Shown here: piece by piece, positions 44,552 through 55,537 of the stretch
Layout: each line of letters begins with the position of its first letter
Numbering within the stretch: position 1 is the stretch's first letter
Source: Prodigiosinella confusarubida
GTDB lineage: Bacteria > Pseudomonadota > Gammaproteobacteria > Enterobacterales > Enterobacteriaceae
NCBI RefSeq assembly: GCF_002847015.1
Contig: NZ_CP025085.1
Span: 248,001 to 312,000, forward strand
DNA: 64,000 nt
Direction: 5' to 3'
Notes under the pieces: model-generated
The model's input: the letters and a program-made list of their open reading frames with translations, nothing else
Databases searched by the model: none
What the model was told of the DNA's origin: nothing
Made by a program: the position numbers and the translations under genes

Positions 44552-45478
44552 ATGACACGACAAGTCTATTTTCTGCTGTTGCCCGGCGTATTAACCCTGG
44601 ATGTCACAGGTCCGGCAGAAACCCTGCGACTTGCGGGTCGGTTTGATTTGCATTACATCAGCCCGGAAACCGATATCATCAGCTCAATCGGACTGACGCT
44701 GAGCCATTTACAACCCTTACCCCCGACGTTACCACCAGAAAGTATCCTGGTGGTTCCCGGTGTATATGATTCCAGCCGTTATTTCTCGACACCACAGGCC
44801 GACGTGGCACGACAGTGGCTGATGCAGCTAAAACCCATGTTGCAGGATCAGACGATAACGCTGGTTTGCATCTGTTCTGGTGCGTTGCTGGCGGCACAAG
44901 CTACGCTGCTGGATGGATATCAATGCACCACACACCACGATGTGATTGAAGCTTTATCCCGACAAGCACCGCGGGCGTTGATTAAAGCAAACCGGATTTT
45001 TGTCGAAGACCGGGGCGTCTACACCAGTGCCGGTATCACCACCGGGATCGATCTTTCGCTGCATTTGATTAGCCGTTTTCTGGATCCGCAGCAATCGCTC
45101 CGCGTTGCCCGCGAGATGGTGATCTATTTCCGACGTTCTGGTAACGATGAACAACTTTCGCCCTGGTTACAGCATCGTAATCACCTTCATCCGGTTATCC
45201 ACCGAGCACAGGATATATTATCCGCAGAACCTGAAGCAGCGTTGTCACTCACGCAGCTTGCCGACAAAGTCCACGTTAGCAGCCGCCACCTGACCCGGCT
45301 TTTCCGCGCGCATTTAGGTATCAGCGTACGTGAATATCATGAGCAGCTACGAGTGGCTGTGGCACAGCAGCGGTTACAGCAGGGACTAAAACTGGAAAAA
45401 GCCGCTTTGATGGCCGGTTTTTCATCCGGACGTCAACTACGCCGGGCGCAGCTGCGTATTTTGCAGCAGGAGCCGTGA
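44552..45478 (+). CDS. GlxA-type regulator (DJ-1 domain plus AraC HTH)
   Basis: 308 residues. A DJ-1/PfpI-like N-terminal domain (YFLLLPGVLTLDVTGPAETL, with Cys in LVCICSGALLAAQATLLDGY) precedes an AraC-type DNA-binding domain (LTQLADKVHVSSRHLTRLFRAHLGISVREYHEQLRVAVAQQRL). GlxA-like regulators usually control adjacent catabolic genes, here probably the isochorismatase-like hydrolase. The start ATG 44552 has GGAG about 10 bases before it, inside the end of the previous gene. Confidence 0.88.
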   Translation: MTRQVYFLLLPGVLTLDVTGPAETLRLAGRFDLHYISPETDIISSIGLTLSHLQPLPPTLPPESILVVPGVYDSSRYFSTPQADVARQWLMQLKPMLQDQTITLVCICSGALLAAQATLLDGYQCTTHHDVIEALSRQAPRALIKANRIFVEDRGVYTSAGITTGIDLSLHLISRFLDPQQSLRVAREMVIYFRRSGNDEQLSPWLQHRNHLHPVIHRAQDILSAEPEAALSLTQLADKVHVSSRHLTRLFRAHLGISVREYHEQLRVAVAQQRLQQGLKLEKAALMAGFSSGRQLRRAQLRILQQEP

Positions 45479-45480
45479 CA

Positions 45481-46473
45481 TCAGCAAATCAGACGACGCT
45501 TATCTACTCGCTGTAACAGCATCGAAAACAGTAGACTCACCATTAAGGCGACAGCAAATACATAAACAATATCCAGCACCGGATAATCGGTCAGTTCCAG
45601 ATCGTGTGTGCGCAAAAAATGAATGACCAGTGCATGAACGCCATAGATCGCCAACGAATGGCGTGAAATCAACGCCAGTCCTGACGAAACATGTACATTC
45701 AGATAGTTTTTGAAAACAAGTAACAGACTGGTCGCTGCAATAAACACCAACGGACTACAGTAGGTATAGAAAGTCTGGGCAAAATCACCGTTAACTTCTG
45801 TTTGCTGCCGGGTTCCCACGGCGATCAACACCACACACAGTACAAACACCCCAACCGCGGCTCTCGCGACGTTCCGTGGTATATCCACCATCCCTAATGC
45901 CCTTCCTGTTATGGCATATAACAGATAGTAAAAAGTGTCACCAGACACATAGAGATTCACCGGAAACCATTTGCGTCCATCGACCAGCCAGTCACCAGCG
46001 TTTGGATTCGCGATTACCGCCAGCACTACAATCACCGCCATCAAATAGCTGACTGATGTCAACCGCACACAAATCAAGGGCGACAGCAGGTAAATCACGA
46101 CGATGGCATAGAAAAACCACAAGTGATAAAACACCGGTTTCTGTAGTATATGGTTGATTGCATGGAGTGGATTCATCGGAGTTAATGTTGACATGTAGAG
46201 CAGCGCAACGACGCTGTAAAACAGAATGCATAAGCCAATACGCAGAAAATGTTTCCCTCGCGCCTGACGTTCCCCAAAAAATAGATAGCCTGAAATCATA
46301 AAGAACAGCGGTACGCAAACCCGTGAAGCAGAATTCAGTATATTTGCCACTTCCCAATAATTGTCACCCGGCTCACCACCTGTCGTAACATACCAGGAGG
46401 TACTGTGGATAAGAACAACCATCATGCAGGCCACTGCCCGCAGATTATCAATCCACCTGATCTTATCTGTCAT
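45481..46473 (-). CDS. wecH: WecH/YiaH-like membrane O-acyltransferase
   Basis: 330 residues, an acyltransferase-3 protein with about ten membrane helices and the N-terminal IRWIDNLRAVACMMVVLIHSTSWYV segment carrying the conserved His. Length and sequence recall E. coli WecH (331), which acetylates GlcNAc of enterobacterial common antigen; the name is from similarity by eye. ATG 46473 has GGAG 6 bases upstream. It converges with the GlxA-type gene, ending 2 bases away. Confidence 0.75.
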   Translation of the reverse strand: MTDKIRWIDNLRAVACMMVVLIHSTSWYVTTGGEPGDNYWEVANILNSASRVCVPLFFMISGYLFFGERQARGKHFLRIGLCILFYSVVALLYMSTLTPMNPLHAINHILQKPVFYHLWFFYAIVVIYLLSPLICVRLTSVSYLMAVIVVLAVIANPNAGDWLVDGRKWFPVNLYVSGDTFYYLLYAITGRALGMVDIPRNVARAAVGVFVLCVVLIAVGTRQQTEVNGDFAQTFYTYCSPLVFIAATSLLLVFKNYLNVHVSSGLALISRHSLAIYGVHALVIHFLRTHDLELTDYPVLDIVYVFAVALMVSLLFSMLLQRVDKRRLIC

Positions 46474-46652
46474 GCACAACTCCGCGACATGCTGTATTGA
46501 CTCATCAATACAGAGATGACGCCAATGGGATCAGTGCAGCTTATCGGTTGCATTGCATAACCTCAACGTCGCAACATCAGATTCGAGCTGAGGTAGAGAG
46601 GGGAAGAGAAATATCAGGGCCACCGAAGTAGCCCTGAAAAGGAAAAACCGCG

Positions 46653-48191
46653 TTAGAACAGACCCATCGGCTGCTCGGAGTAACTTACCAGCAGACATTT
46701 GGTTTGCTGATAATGATCCAGCATCATCTTGTGGTTTTCACGCCCCATACCTGACTGCTTGTACCCTCCAAACGCCGCATGTGCCGGATAGGCATGATAG
46801 CAGTTGGTCCACACACGACCGGCCTGAATACCACGCCCCATACGATAAGCAATGTTGGCATTGCGGCTCCATACCCCAGCACCCAACCCATATACCGTAT
46901 CATTAGCGATTTCCAGCGCATCATCCATGGTTTTGAAGGTAGTCACGGCCAGTACCGGACCAAATATTTCTTCCTGGAACACTCGCATGCTGTTGTCCCC
47001 AAAAAGAATGGTAGGTTCCAGATAGTAACCCTGCGTTAAATCGCCAGGCAGTGTCTTACGATTTCCCCCCGTCAACACTCGCGCGCCTTCTTTCTTGCCA
47101 ATATCAATATAGTTAAGGATGGTATCCAACTGACCGGCAGAAACCTGCGCCCCCATCATGGTTTTGCTATCGAGCGGGTTGCCAACGCGGATAGCTTCCA
47201 CTCGCTTGATGGCTCGCTCCATAAAGCGTTCATAAATAGATTCCTGCACCAGCGCACGGCTCGGACAGGTACAGACTTCCCCCTGATTAAAGGCAAACAG
47301 GGTAAACCCTTCAAGAACCTTGTCAAAGAAGCTGTCTTCTTTATCCATAACGTCAGCAAAGAAGATATTGGGAGACTTGCCCCCCAGTTCCAACGTTACC
47401 GGGATGACATTCTGCGCCGCGTAACCCATGATCTGCTGACCCACTTCTGTCGAGCCGGTAAACGCCACTTTAGCGATACGGGGCGATGTCGCCAGATACT
47501 CGCCAATCTCACTACCGGAACCGTTCACCACATTAAGCACACCTGGAGGTAACAGATCCTGAATCAGCTCCATCAGCATCAGCACGGAGAGTGGTGTCAG
47601 TTTGGCGGGTTTCAGCACGATACAGTTACCCGCGGCCAGCGCCGGAGCCATTTTCCAGCAGGCCATCAACAGTGGGAAGTTCCAGGGAATAATTTGCCCC
47701 ACCACCCCCAGCGGCTCATGGAAGTGATAAGCCACCGTGTCTTTGTCGATTTCACTGATGGCACCTTCCTGTGCGCGAATACAGGCGGCAAAGTAGCGGA
47801 AATGGTCAATACCGAGCGGAACGTCTGCATTAGTGGTTTCACGAATCGGTTTACCATTATCCCAGGTTTCCGCACTCGCCAGCAGATCGATATTCTGCTC
47901 CATACGATCAGCAATGCGATTCAAGATCGTTGCCCGCTCTGCGGCCGACATGGCTCCCCATTCCGCCTTGGCTTTATGCGCAGCATCAAGCGCATAATCC
48001 ACATCTTTATTACTGGAGCTGGCAACTTCACATAGTGGCTGACCGGTTATCGGAGTCAGATTAACGTAGTATTCTCCGCTAGCCGGTGGAACCCAGGCGC
48101 CACCAATAAAATTGTCATAGCGTTTTTTCAGAGTAAGAGCATATCCATATTCGCCGGACATAAGCCGGCTTCCTGACGTGTCATGTGCCAT
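46653..48191 (-). CDS. aldB: Aldehyde dehydrogenase AldB
   Basis: 512 residues, the length of E. coli AldB. NAD(P)-dependent aldehyde dehydrogenase motifs: [49 protein letters not shown] (general-base Glu) and [12 protein letters not shown] (catalytic Cys). It oxidises acetaldehyde and related aldehydes, usually in stationary phase. A candidate CRP site lies about 140 bases upstream. Confidence 0.93.
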   Translation of the reverse strand: MAHDTSGSRLMSGEYGYALTLKKRYDNFIGGAWVPPASGEYYVNLTPITGQPLCEVASSSNKDVDYALDAAHKAKAEWGAMSAAERATILNRIADRMEQNIDLLASAETWDNGKPIRETTNADVPLGIDHFRYFAACIRAQEGAISEIDKDTVAYHFHEPLGVVGQIIPWNFPLLMACWKMAPALAAGNCIVLKPAKLTPLSVLMLMELIQDLLPPGVLNVVNGSGSEIGEYLATSPRIAKVAFTGSTEVGQQIMGYAAQNVIPVTLELGGKSPNIFFADVMDKEDSFFDKVLEGFTLFAFNQGEVCTCPSRALVQESIYERFMERAIKRVEAIRVGNPLDSKTMMGAQVSAGQLDTILNYIDIGKKEGARVLTGGNRKTLPGDLTQGYYLEPTILFGDNSMRVFQEEIFGPVLAVTTFKTMDDALEIANDTVYGLGAGVWSRNANIAYRMGRGIQAGRVWTNCYHAYPAHAAFGGYKQSGMGRENHKMMLDHYQQTKCLLVSYSEQPMGLF

Positions 48192-48513
48192 TTCTGTCTC
48201 CTTTGGGCTGCACTATTTTTTATTACGCATTTACGCGTTATGCGGCGATGCCGCAGTGAAAATAGAATGGGTACATCATTGGTAAAACAGAAATTACTGA
48301 ATAAATTGTATGCAATGTTATGCGCTTGTGATAACGACAACACGATGAAAAAGATAACTCTTCGATTCAGCACACAATTTATCTTCACGCTGTTGCATGC
48401 TATTGCTGATCATGCGGATACGCTCACTGTTGTGGGATAAAAACTCGCATCCCCATGCAGGCAATGAAATAATGCCACGATGACGTCACGGTTATCAGAA
48501 ATGGGTAGCACAG
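48192..48513. promoter_or_regulatory. Divergent aldB/fdhD control region
   Basis: 322 bases without a gene. TGTGA-TAACGA-CAACA (48327-48342) matches 7 of 10 CRP core positions; aldB of E. coli is CRP-controlled. I see no other clear site. Confidence 0.35.
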
Positions 48514-49341
48514 GTGAATAACGATAATTTTTCAGCTGAAAGTGGACAAATGGCACCTGCGGGAGCGTGTCAGCAAACAATATGGCATCAGGGCTCGCTA
48601 GAGCAGTCACAACAGGATTGGCTGGCAGAAGAAGTGCCGGTAGCACTGGTTTATAACGGCATCTCGCATGTTGTCATGATGGCGTCGCCAAAAGATCTGG
48701 AACTGTTTGCTATGGGATTTTCGTTATCTGAAGGCATCATCCAGTCGCCGCAGGATATCTATGGTATTGATGTTGTGCCGGTGTGTAACGGTATTGAAGT
48801 GCAAGTTGAACTGTCCAGTCGCCGGTTTGCCGGTTTAAAAGCACAAAGACGGGCAATGGATGGACGTACCGGTTGTGGTGTGTGTGGTGTGGAGCAACTG
48901 GCGGAAATCGGCAAACCGGTAGTACCACTCCCGTTTAGCCAGACATTCTCGTTACATCAATTGGATACGGCACTGGGACAGCTGAAGAGTGTACAACAAA
49001 TAGGGCAGTTGACCGGTTGTACTCACGCCGCCGCCTGGGTTTCACCGGATGGAAACCTGCAAGGCGGCTGTGAAGACGTAGGTCGACACGTCGCGCTGGA
49101 TAAATTGCTGGGAATGCGTGCCAGAAATCCCTGGCAACAAGGTGCCGTGCTGGTTTCCAGCCGCGCCAGTTATGAAATGGTACAAAAGTCAGCCATGTGC
49201 GGCGTTGAAATTCTGTTTGCCGTTTCTGCTGCAACCTCGCTGGCCGTTGAAGTTGCCAATCGTTGTAATCTCACACTGGTGGGCTTCAGTCGACCCGGAC
49301 GTTCAACCATTTATACCCATCCGCGACGGTTGCGTGAATAG
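48514..49341 (+). CDS. fdhD: FdhD, formate dehydrogenase sulfur carrier
   Basis: 275 residues from GTG 48514 (E. coli 277); a later ATG at 48550 is possible and neither has a good ribosome site. It contains the functional CxxC loop [10 protein letters not shown], the [20 protein letters not shown] start region and [15 protein letters not shown]. FdhD carries sulfur from IscS to the molybdenum cofactor of formate dehydrogenases. Confidence 0.93.
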   Translation: MNNDNFSAESGQMAPAGACQQTIWHQGSLEQSQQDWLAEEVPVALVYNGISHVVMMASPKDLELFAMGFSLSEGIIQSPQDIYGIDVVPVCNGIEVQVELSSRRFAGLKAQRRAMDGRTGCGVCGVEQLAEIGKPVVPLPFSQTFSLHQLDTALGQLKSVQQIGQLTGCTHAAAWVSPDGNLQGGCEDVGRHVALDKLLGMRARNPWQQGAVLVSSRASYEMVQKSAMCGVEILFAVSAATSLAVEVANRCNLTLVGFSRPGRSTIYTHPRRLRE

Positions 49342-49450
49342 TTGTGCTTTCCCCCTGGCCTTAGACCAATTTGTTGCTAATTAGCACCATTACGGCATAA
49401 GAGCTTGTAATACAGGGATAAAAAAGGATAACTCACTAGCCAGAACTGCG

Positions 49451-49486
49451 AATAATCATTTTCAATATCATTTAATTAACTATAAT
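49451..49486 (+). promoter_or_regulatory. sodA promoter with Fur-box-like sequence
   Basis: TATAAT (49481-49486) lies about 80 bases before the sodA ATG. Just upstream AATAATCATTTTCAATATC resembles a Fur box (GATAATGATAATCATTATC) over the -35. Fur control of sodA is known in E. coli. Confidence 0.45.
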
Positions 49487-49566
49487 GAACCTATTACTTA
49501 CGCGGCGCTAACAAACACAGTGTCGCACCATAATAATTACGTCCGCAACAATTGGAGATGCTAAAC

Positions 49567-50193
49567 ATGAGTTATTCCCTGCCATCCCTGCCTTATGCTT
49601 ATGACGCACTGGAACCTCATTTCGATAAGCAAACGATGGAAATCCATCACAGCAAACATCACCAGGCCTACGTCAATAATACTAATGCAGCGCTGGAGTC
49701 CTGCCCTGAATTTGCCAGCTTGTCTGTTGAAGAACTGATCACCAAACTGGACCAGGTGCCAGCTGAGAAGAAAACCGCACTGCGTAACAACGCAGGTGGA
49801 CATGCCAACCACTGCCTGTTTTGGAAAGGTCTGAAACTTGGCACCACCCTGACGGGTGATCTGAAAGCCGCTATCGAGCGTGACTTCGGCAGTGTTGATG
49901 CTTTCAAAGAAAAATTTGAACAGGCTGCGGCTACCCGTTTTGGTTCTGGCTGGGCATGGCTGGTACTGAAAGCTGATGGTAAATTGGCCATTGCTTCTAC
50001 CGCTAATCAGGATAGTCCGCTGATGGGTGAAGCCATTTCAGGTATCTCTGGCTACCCTATCCTGACACTGGATGTGTGGGAACACGCCTACTATCTGAAG
50101 TTCCAGAACCGCCGCCCAGACTACATCAAGTCATTCTGGAACGTGGTGAACTGGGACGAAGCAGCCAAACGCTTCGCTGAAGCCAGCAAATAA
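49567..50193 (+). CDS. sodA: Manganese superoxide dismutase
   Basis: 208 residues (E. coli 206). It removes superoxide in the cytoplasm. Metal ligands lie in [15 protein letters not shown], the HANHCLFW region, and [28 protein letters not shown] is the usual core. ATG 49567 has GGAG 9 bases upstream. It is followed by a strong terminator. Confidence 0.97.
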   Translation: MSYSLPSLPYAYDALEPHFDKQTMEIHHSKHHQAYVNNTNAALESCPEFASLSVEELITKLDQVPAEKKTALRNNAGGHANHCLFWKGLKLGTTLTGDLKAAIERDFGSVDAFKEKFEQAAATRFGSGWAWLVLKADGKLAIASTANQDSPLMGEAISGISGYPILTLDVWEHAYYLKFQNRRPDYIKSFWNVVNWDEAAKRFAEASK

Positions 50194-50228
50194 TCCGGCT
50201 ATCCTCCGCTAAGGGATTCACTGTTAAA

Positions 50229-50266
50229 AAGCCCAAAGTAACATTTTTTTACTTTGGGCTTTTTTC
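50229..50266 (+). terminator. Terminator of sodA
   Basis: AAGCCCAAAGTAA pairs with TTACTTTGGGCTT (13 bp), then a T tract. The flanking A-rich start could make it work in both directions. Confidence 0.9.
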
Positions 50267-50488
50267 TATTTAAATAAAGCTGTGATTTAATCAGAGCACT
50301 GATATAAAGTTTTTTCTCAGTGCGCCGATAAGACTTTTGTGCCCTTTCCCAACTAGATTTCGTACAGACTGCATCTATTATGCGGATAATACGACATTTC
50401 ATAAGACACATCCTGCTGGCGATTCCGGGTATTAAGGCATTTATACTTTACCTTAACGACCCAACTCATTACTTATGGACGAAAATAA

Positions 50489-52381
50489 ATGACGATGAAA
50501 TTTGAAAATATTAAAGTCGGCAAGAAGTTAGGATTCGGGTTCCTATTAATACTACTGTTAACTATCATCATTGCCAGTGTAAGTATAAAGTATATAGAAA
50601 CGTTAAGAGATCGTTTCGAAAAAATTACCTTAAACAATCAAATTAATGAAGCGATTAACCAGGCTCGTTATTATCGGGCATTATATATGTCCAATTATAA
50701 CCCTGATGATATTAAGAAAAATGCTGAAAGCATTGATCATATTGTCAATATTCTGGCGATTATCCAGACAAAATCCTGGAGTAAAGATTACGATGACAGA
50801 CTTCAGAAAATTTCACAGTTAATTAATGAATATAAAGAGAAACAGAAAGTCTACCTTGCAGCAGTAGCCAAAAAGGATGATGTCAGAAAAAGCTGGAACA
50901 TTTCTGGTACGACACAACCGCTCAACGAGCTGGAACAACAGATAAAAAGTGAAAATAACCCTGAGTTACTGCTACAACTGACCAGGCTGAATCAGAAACT
51001 CATCACTGTTCGTTATTATGTACGCGGACTGCTGCTTTCTCGCAACAGCGAAGCGGAAAAACCGTTAATTGCCGCACTGGTTGATGCCCAAAACAGTCTC
51101 AGTCAACTTTATCAGGCGTTAAACAAAGACCAACAAGCATTGATTGATCCTGTTGTTTCGACACTCAGTCACTACAAAACACAAATCCAGGCTTATCTCC
51201 CGGCGTATCAGGAAGAGTTAAATCAGGCCAAAAACATAGCGGACACCGCACAAGCGCTATCGGATATAGTCGTTAACATGGTTAATGAAGAGATACAGAT
51301 CTCAGGGCGCGATATCAAAAATGCGGAGCTACAGATAGCCATTACTGCGCTGATTACATTGATTCTGGGTATCATCATTGCCTTATTTGTATCCCGCCAG
51401 ATTACCCATCCGCTCAATCAAACCGTCACCATTGCCGAAGGTATTGCTACCGGTGACCTCACCATACCCATTACCACCACCCGTCGCGATGAGCTGGGTA
51501 TGCTGTTTGGTTCAATGGCAAAAATGAAAGCCAATCTGCATACCATGATTGACGAAATTCGCCTGGGTGTCAGCCAAATCACTACTGCCGCCAGCGAGAT
51601 TGTTGCTGGTAACAACGACTTGTCAGCACGGACTGAAGCACAGGCTGCCGCCGTAGAGCAAACTGCAGCGAGTATGGAACAACTGACAGCCACCGTGAAA
51701 CAAAATGCGGATAATGCCCATCACGCCAACAAACTGGTAGTGGATGCCACTCAAACCGCCAAAGAGGGCGGTAAGCTGGTAGAAAATGTGGTGCACACGA
51801 TGTCCGAAATTGAGGGCAGTTCCAAACGTATCGCGGAAATTACCTCCGTCATTAACGGTATCGCTTTCCAGACCAATATTCTGGCCTTGAACGCTGCGGT
51901 GGAAGCCGCCCGTGCCGGTGAGCAGGGACGAGGATTCGCGGTAGTCGCCAATGAAGTGCGTAATCTGGCGCAACGTAGTGCTCAGGCAGCCAAAGAGATT
52001 GAGGGTTTAATCGCCACTTCAGTCGAACAAGTCACACACGGTGCCAAATTGGTCAATAATACTGGCAAGACCATGACAGACATCGTCACTGCCGTTACGC
52101 ACGTTCACGATATTATGAGTGAGATAACGGTGGCGTCTGACGAGCAGAGCCGCGGCATTGCACAAGTGAATCAGGCGATTGTGGATATGGACAGCACGAC
52201 CCAACAAAACGCCGCCCTGGTTCAAGAGTCTTCCGCTGCCGCCAGCTCGTTGGAAGACCAGGCCATGATGTTGTCCAACGCGGTTTCCGTCTTCCGTTTG
52301 TCTTCTTCACAGGAACTGGAACCGATAACTCACGGTATTCCATTTACTCGTACAACACAGCAACTGCCATATAAAAAATAA
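50489..52381 (+). CDS. Methyl-accepting chemotaxis protein
   Basis: 630 residues. A first membrane helix lies at about 15-37, a periplasmic helical-bundle sensor to about 284, a second helix at about 285-307, HAMP, then the MCP signalling domain with hairpin tip [38 protein letters not shown]. Methylation-region helices are present. The C-terminus (QQLPYKK) has no NWETF-type pentapeptide, so it would rely on other receptors to recruit CheR/CheB. The ligand is unknown. It is a single-gene unit with its own terminator. Confidence 0.94.
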   Translation: MTMKFENIKVGKKLGFGFLLILLLTIIIASVSIKYIETLRDRFEKITLNNQINEAINQARYYRALYMSNYNPDDIKKNAESIDHIVNILAIIQTKSWSKDYDDRLQKISQLINEYKEKQKVYLAAVAKKDDVRKSWNISGTTQPLNELEQQIKSENNPELLLQLTRLNQKLITVRYYVRGLLLSRNSEAEKPLIAALVDAQNSLSQLYQALNKDQQALIDPVVSTLSHYKTQIQAYLPAYQEELNQAKNIADTAQALSDIVVNMVNEEIQISGRDIKNAELQIAITALITLILGIIIALFVSRQITHPLNQTVTIAEGIATGDLTIPITTTRRDELGMLFGSMAKMKANLHTMIDEIRLGVSQITTAASEIVAGNNDLSARTEAQAAAVEQTAASMEQLTATVKQNADNAHHANKLVVDATQTAKEGGKLVENVVHTMSEIEGSSKRIAEITSVINGIAFQTNILALNAAVEAARAGEQGRGFAVVANEVRNLAQRSAQAAKEIEGLIATSVEQVTHGAKLVNNTGKTMTDIVTAVTHVHDIMSEITVASDEQSRGIAQVNQAIVDMDSTTQQNAALVQESSAAASSLEDQAMMLSNAVSVFRLSSSQELEPITHGIPFTRTTQQLPYKK

Positions 52382-52397
52382 TGCGTTTGCCTTAATT

Positions 52398-52426
52398 CAG
52401 CGTAGCCTTCGGGCTACGCTGTTTTT
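52398..52426 (+). terminator. Terminator of the chemoreceptor gene
   Basis: CAGCGTAGCC-TTCG-GGCTACGCTG, a 10-bp stem with a stable tetraloop, followed by five T. Confidence 0.92.
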
Positions 52427-53153
52427 CTGTCACCAAGTTATATACTAAATAATGAGCGCTACAGGAAGGCACAAGTGAAAGACCCCTACAATGATCTTAC
52501 TGAGACAAGTAATTCGAGTAACTGAAGCAACTTAAAGCCTGACGAGTGCATCGCCGCCTTACAGCATATTATGCAGGTTTTTTACACATAATAAGTCGTG
52601 CTGATAAAATCACTTCGGTATATTCCTTCAAAAAAAACGCTACTGAATAAAATAAATCGTGGGGAATTTTGGTTTATTCCACCGATAATTATTTGTACAG
52701 CGCCACTAATTGCATTAAGAAAACAGAGAAATAAAATCTGAAAAGATGATTAAAAGCCCATGGAATAATACTCGAACATAATGATAACTATCAGGATTAA
52801 TATATTATTACTCACTGATTTTGATAAACCATCAAGATTACTACATTCTATACCCAATAGATTTCAAGGTGCAGAGAGCGTCCCGATGAGCTTACTCAGG
52901 TAAATGATTCGGGTGACACATCCGCAGACGGGTATAAATGAGAAGGCTATGGCTGACGCTTGGCCAAGCGTCAGAAGATACATTAATCAATAAAGTTAAT
53001 ACCACCGAAGTGTATATACTTGTCATCCGTCAGTTAAAAAACGGCAACCCATCTCTCATCACAGTGTGAATTATGCCGATACTCCCCCGATTTTCGTGGA
53101 CGGGCGGAGTGAACAGACACCCAGATCGTCAGTGGCAAACGATTGACCCGATA
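52427..53153. other. Gene-free region with repeat copies
   Basis: Two members of the dispersed repeat family are seen, a degenerate one from about 52441 to 52560 and a clearer one at 52849-52936. Between them is AT-rich sequence with no gene, tRNA or clear promoter that I can support. Confidence 0.6.
52849..52936 (+). repeat. Dispersed palindromic repeat, shortened copy
   Basis: TATACCCAATAGATTTCAAG...GAGCTTACTCAGGTAAATGATTCGGG...GACGGGTATA. About 88 bases, with part of each arm missing compared with other copies. Confidence 0.75.
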
Positions 53154-53516
53154 TCAAAACGGTTTCGGCGCATACCCCGTCATTTCTTTCAGACCCATTT
53201 CACGGCCCAGGGCGGTCATGGGATGTACCACCACCAATCCACGGACCGTTTTTTTCAACGTCCCCATATCAGCCTGCTCTTTTTTGGTTATTATCCGGCG
53301 AAAAGGTAAACCAGTCAGTTTCTGTGCTTCTTTGCTGAGTTTCTGCTCGCAGACATTGCGCAACCGTTCGATCTCCGCTGCCAGTTTCTCACAAGCCGCC
53401 TGATTCTCCGTAATCGCGTCTGCTTCACCTTGCTGAATTAAGTGAGCCTGTTTGAGCGTTAACGCATGCAGTTGATCACTCAAGCGTTTAATTTCGGCCT
53501 TTTCCTGCTTTTTCAT
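53154..53516 (-). CDS. yibL: YibL (DUF2810), ribosome-associated protein
   Basis: 120 residues from ATG 53516 (AGG 7 bases upstream), exactly the E. coli length. Shared blocks are [21 protein letters not shown] and [40 protein letters not shown]. The first half is coiled coil. The E. coli protein has been reported with ribosomes; its function is unclear. Neighbouring mtlR matches the E. coli gene order. Confidence 0.94.
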   Translation of the reverse strand: MKKQEKAEIKRLSDQLHALTLKQAHLIQQGEADAITENQAACEKLAAEIERLRNVCEQKLSKEAQKLTGLPFRRIITKKEQADMGTLKKTVRGLVVVHPMTALGREMGLKEMTGYAPKPF

Positions 53517-53652
53517 CACTAAACCTGTTTTTTTATCAAAATAATGGTCATAAGCATACACCAAACCCCAGTGTATGCAGAAACGAAGGGAATCATTTAA
53601 ACATGCCATGGCAAAGAAGACATACACGTTGATGTTAACGCGAGGAAAAGGG

Positions 53653-54183
53653 TTAGAACGCCTTTTTCAGACTGATTTGCGAGATAAGTTCGGTCAGCGA
53701 TAGTACCAGTGTAGAACGAACCATTTGCTGATAACGCTGCTGCTGCATGGCAATCAGCATATTGTCGTCAGGATCACCACTTGCTGGCAGCGCGGGCGGC
53801 GACGGCAGGCTGACAACACAGTGAAATTCACTGACAGGGCCAAAAATCTCATCGTCAGTGAAACGATAGTCGTGGACATCATGAGTCAGTTCTTCCGCCA
53901 GGGCCATCAACAGTTCAGCATCCTCATACTCTTTACGGCTGATCATGCCCAGACCGTAAATCAGCTTCAACCGTACTGACAACTCACCCAACGGCCCGGT
54001 ACCGGATAACAGCGGTTCGACGGCATATTTCACGGCATAATCATCTTTGCGAAATACCTGTAACATCAGAATACTGACAGCTTCCGCCAGCAACTGAACG
54101 GCCGTCAGCATAAAGCTTCGCACCGTTTTACCACTATTTAGCGATTCCAATACCCGGTTTTCAAATGCCTGAGTTTCATCCAT
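53653..54183 (-). CDS. mtlR: MtlR, mannitol operon repressor
   Basis: 176 residues from ATG 54183 (E. coli 195); an in-frame start further upstream (54255) would lengthen it. The MtlR body is intact: [51 protein letters not shown] and [23 protein letters not shown]. There is no DNA-binding motif, as is known for this family, which represses mtl indirectly. It follows mtlD by 145 bases. Confidence 0.93.
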   Translation of the reverse strand: MDETQAFENRVLESLNSGKTVRSFMLTAVQLLAEAVSILMLQVFRKDDYAVKYAVEPLLSGTGPLGELSVRLKLIYGLGMISRKEYEDAELLMALAEELTHDVHDYRFTDDEIFGPVSEFHCVVSLPSPPALPASGDPDDNMLIAMQQQRYQQMVRSTLVLSLTELISQISLKKAF

Positions 54184-54328
54184 CGTCACTTCTCGTACTT
54201 TAACCTCGCACACAGCCTTGCCCTTGCTATGCAAAAAGCGTTTTTTCACGGGCACACACTATTCATTATTCAAACGCACCCGATAGAGAAAGCAAGGGCA
54301 AAACCTGACTTGAGCCGAGACGCGCCGA

Positions 54329-55480
54329 TCACTGCATGGCGTTATACACACTCACTGCCTGTCCGACAACCTTACTGTCAGCATCCAGACCGGAAATTTG
54401 TGCCAATGCGGCCTGTGGTCCCAATTTCTGCAGCAAATCCGCCAGTTCATTTGCTTGTGGATCCTGTTCGCTGCGGTAGTGCATCGCTGCCGCAATACCG
54501 ATGACCAGATTATCGTGCGGCAACCCATATTCCAGTGTTCCCAACAACGGTTTGATTAGACGATCACCCGCGCTCAGCTTACGTAATGGCTGGCGTCCGA
54601 CACGCTCCACATCATCATGCAGATACGGGTTTTCAAAACGGCTAAGGATTTTCTGGATGTAAGCCTGATGTTTATCGGCATCAAAACCATAACGGTTGAT
54701 CAGCACCGCACCACTCTCTTCCATTGCGCCTTGCACTACACGGCGGATTTCTGGGTCGAGAATAGCATCACGGATAGTTTTATGTCCGGTTCGCTGCCCC
54801 AGATATGCAGTAATGGCATGACCGGTATTCAGCGTAAACAGCTTGCGCTCCACAAACGCCATCAGATTATTGGTCAGTTCCATACCGGTAATGGCCGGGG
54901 GCTGACCGTTAAACTGCGTTTCATCCACAATCCATTCACTGAAAGTTTCCACCGTCACAGCCAGCGGGTCTTCGCTACCGGTTTCTGACGGTGGCACAAT
55001 CCGGTCCACGGCGGAATCAACAAAACCAACATGTTCTGACACCCATGCCAAAGACGATTCCGGCAGATGCTTTAGCACCTGTTGTTTTAACTGGCTGGTG
55101 CCACGCACCATATTTTCACAGGCAATGATGTTCAGCGCTTGCTGGTTGCCGTTGTCATGGCGCTTTACCAGGCCCTGAGCAATGGTGCCAGCAATTTTCT
55201 CCAGAATTTGCGGGCCAACCGCCGTCGTCACCATATCAACGTCGGCAATCAGATCGATGGCTTGCTGGCTACCACTGTGCACCGCACTGACATTATTAAC
55301 GGTGTCCACCTGCATTTGTTCGCCAACGATATGAACTTGGTAGCTTTTTCGCTGATTGATGGCATCCAGCAACGGCTGGTTCACATCAGCAAATATCAGG
55401 GTGATACCGGCATCGGCCAGCAGCTTACCAATAAATCCGCGGCCGATATTACCGGCGCCAAAATGTAATGCTTTCATCAT
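54329..55480 (-). CDS. mtlD: Mannitol-1-phosphate 5-dehydrogenase
   Basis: 383 residues (E. coli 382). The N-terminal NAD motif [23 protein letters not shown] and the catalytic region [27 protein letters not shown] (Lys and His) are intact. It oxidises mannitol-1-phosphate to fructose-6-phosphate. Two adjacent ATG codons (55480, 55477); AAGG fits either. It lies 57 bases after mtlA. Confidence 0.97.
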   Translation of the reverse strand: MMKALHFGAGNIGRGFIGKLLADAGITLIFADVNQPLLDAINQRKSYQVHIVGEQMQVDTVNNVSAVHSGSQQAIDLIADVDMVTTAVGPQILEKIAGTIAQGLVKRHDNGNQQALNIIACENMVRGTSQLKQQVLKHLPESSLAWVSEHVGFVDSAVDRIVPPSETGSEDPLAVTVETFSEWIVDETQFNGQPPAITGMELTNNLMAFVERKLFTLNTGHAITAYLGQRTGHKTIRDAILDPEIRRVVQGAMEESGAVLINRYGFDADKHQAYIQKILSRFENPYLHDDVERVGRQPLRKLSAGDRLIKPLLGTLEYGLPHDNLVIGIAAAMHYRSEQDPQANELADLLQKLGPQAALAQISGLDADSKVVGQAVSVYNAMQ

Positions 55481-55537
55481 GCGTTAACCTTTCAAGACAA
55501 AACATAAAAAGAGGCCGCCCGAAGGCGGCGCTGCTCG

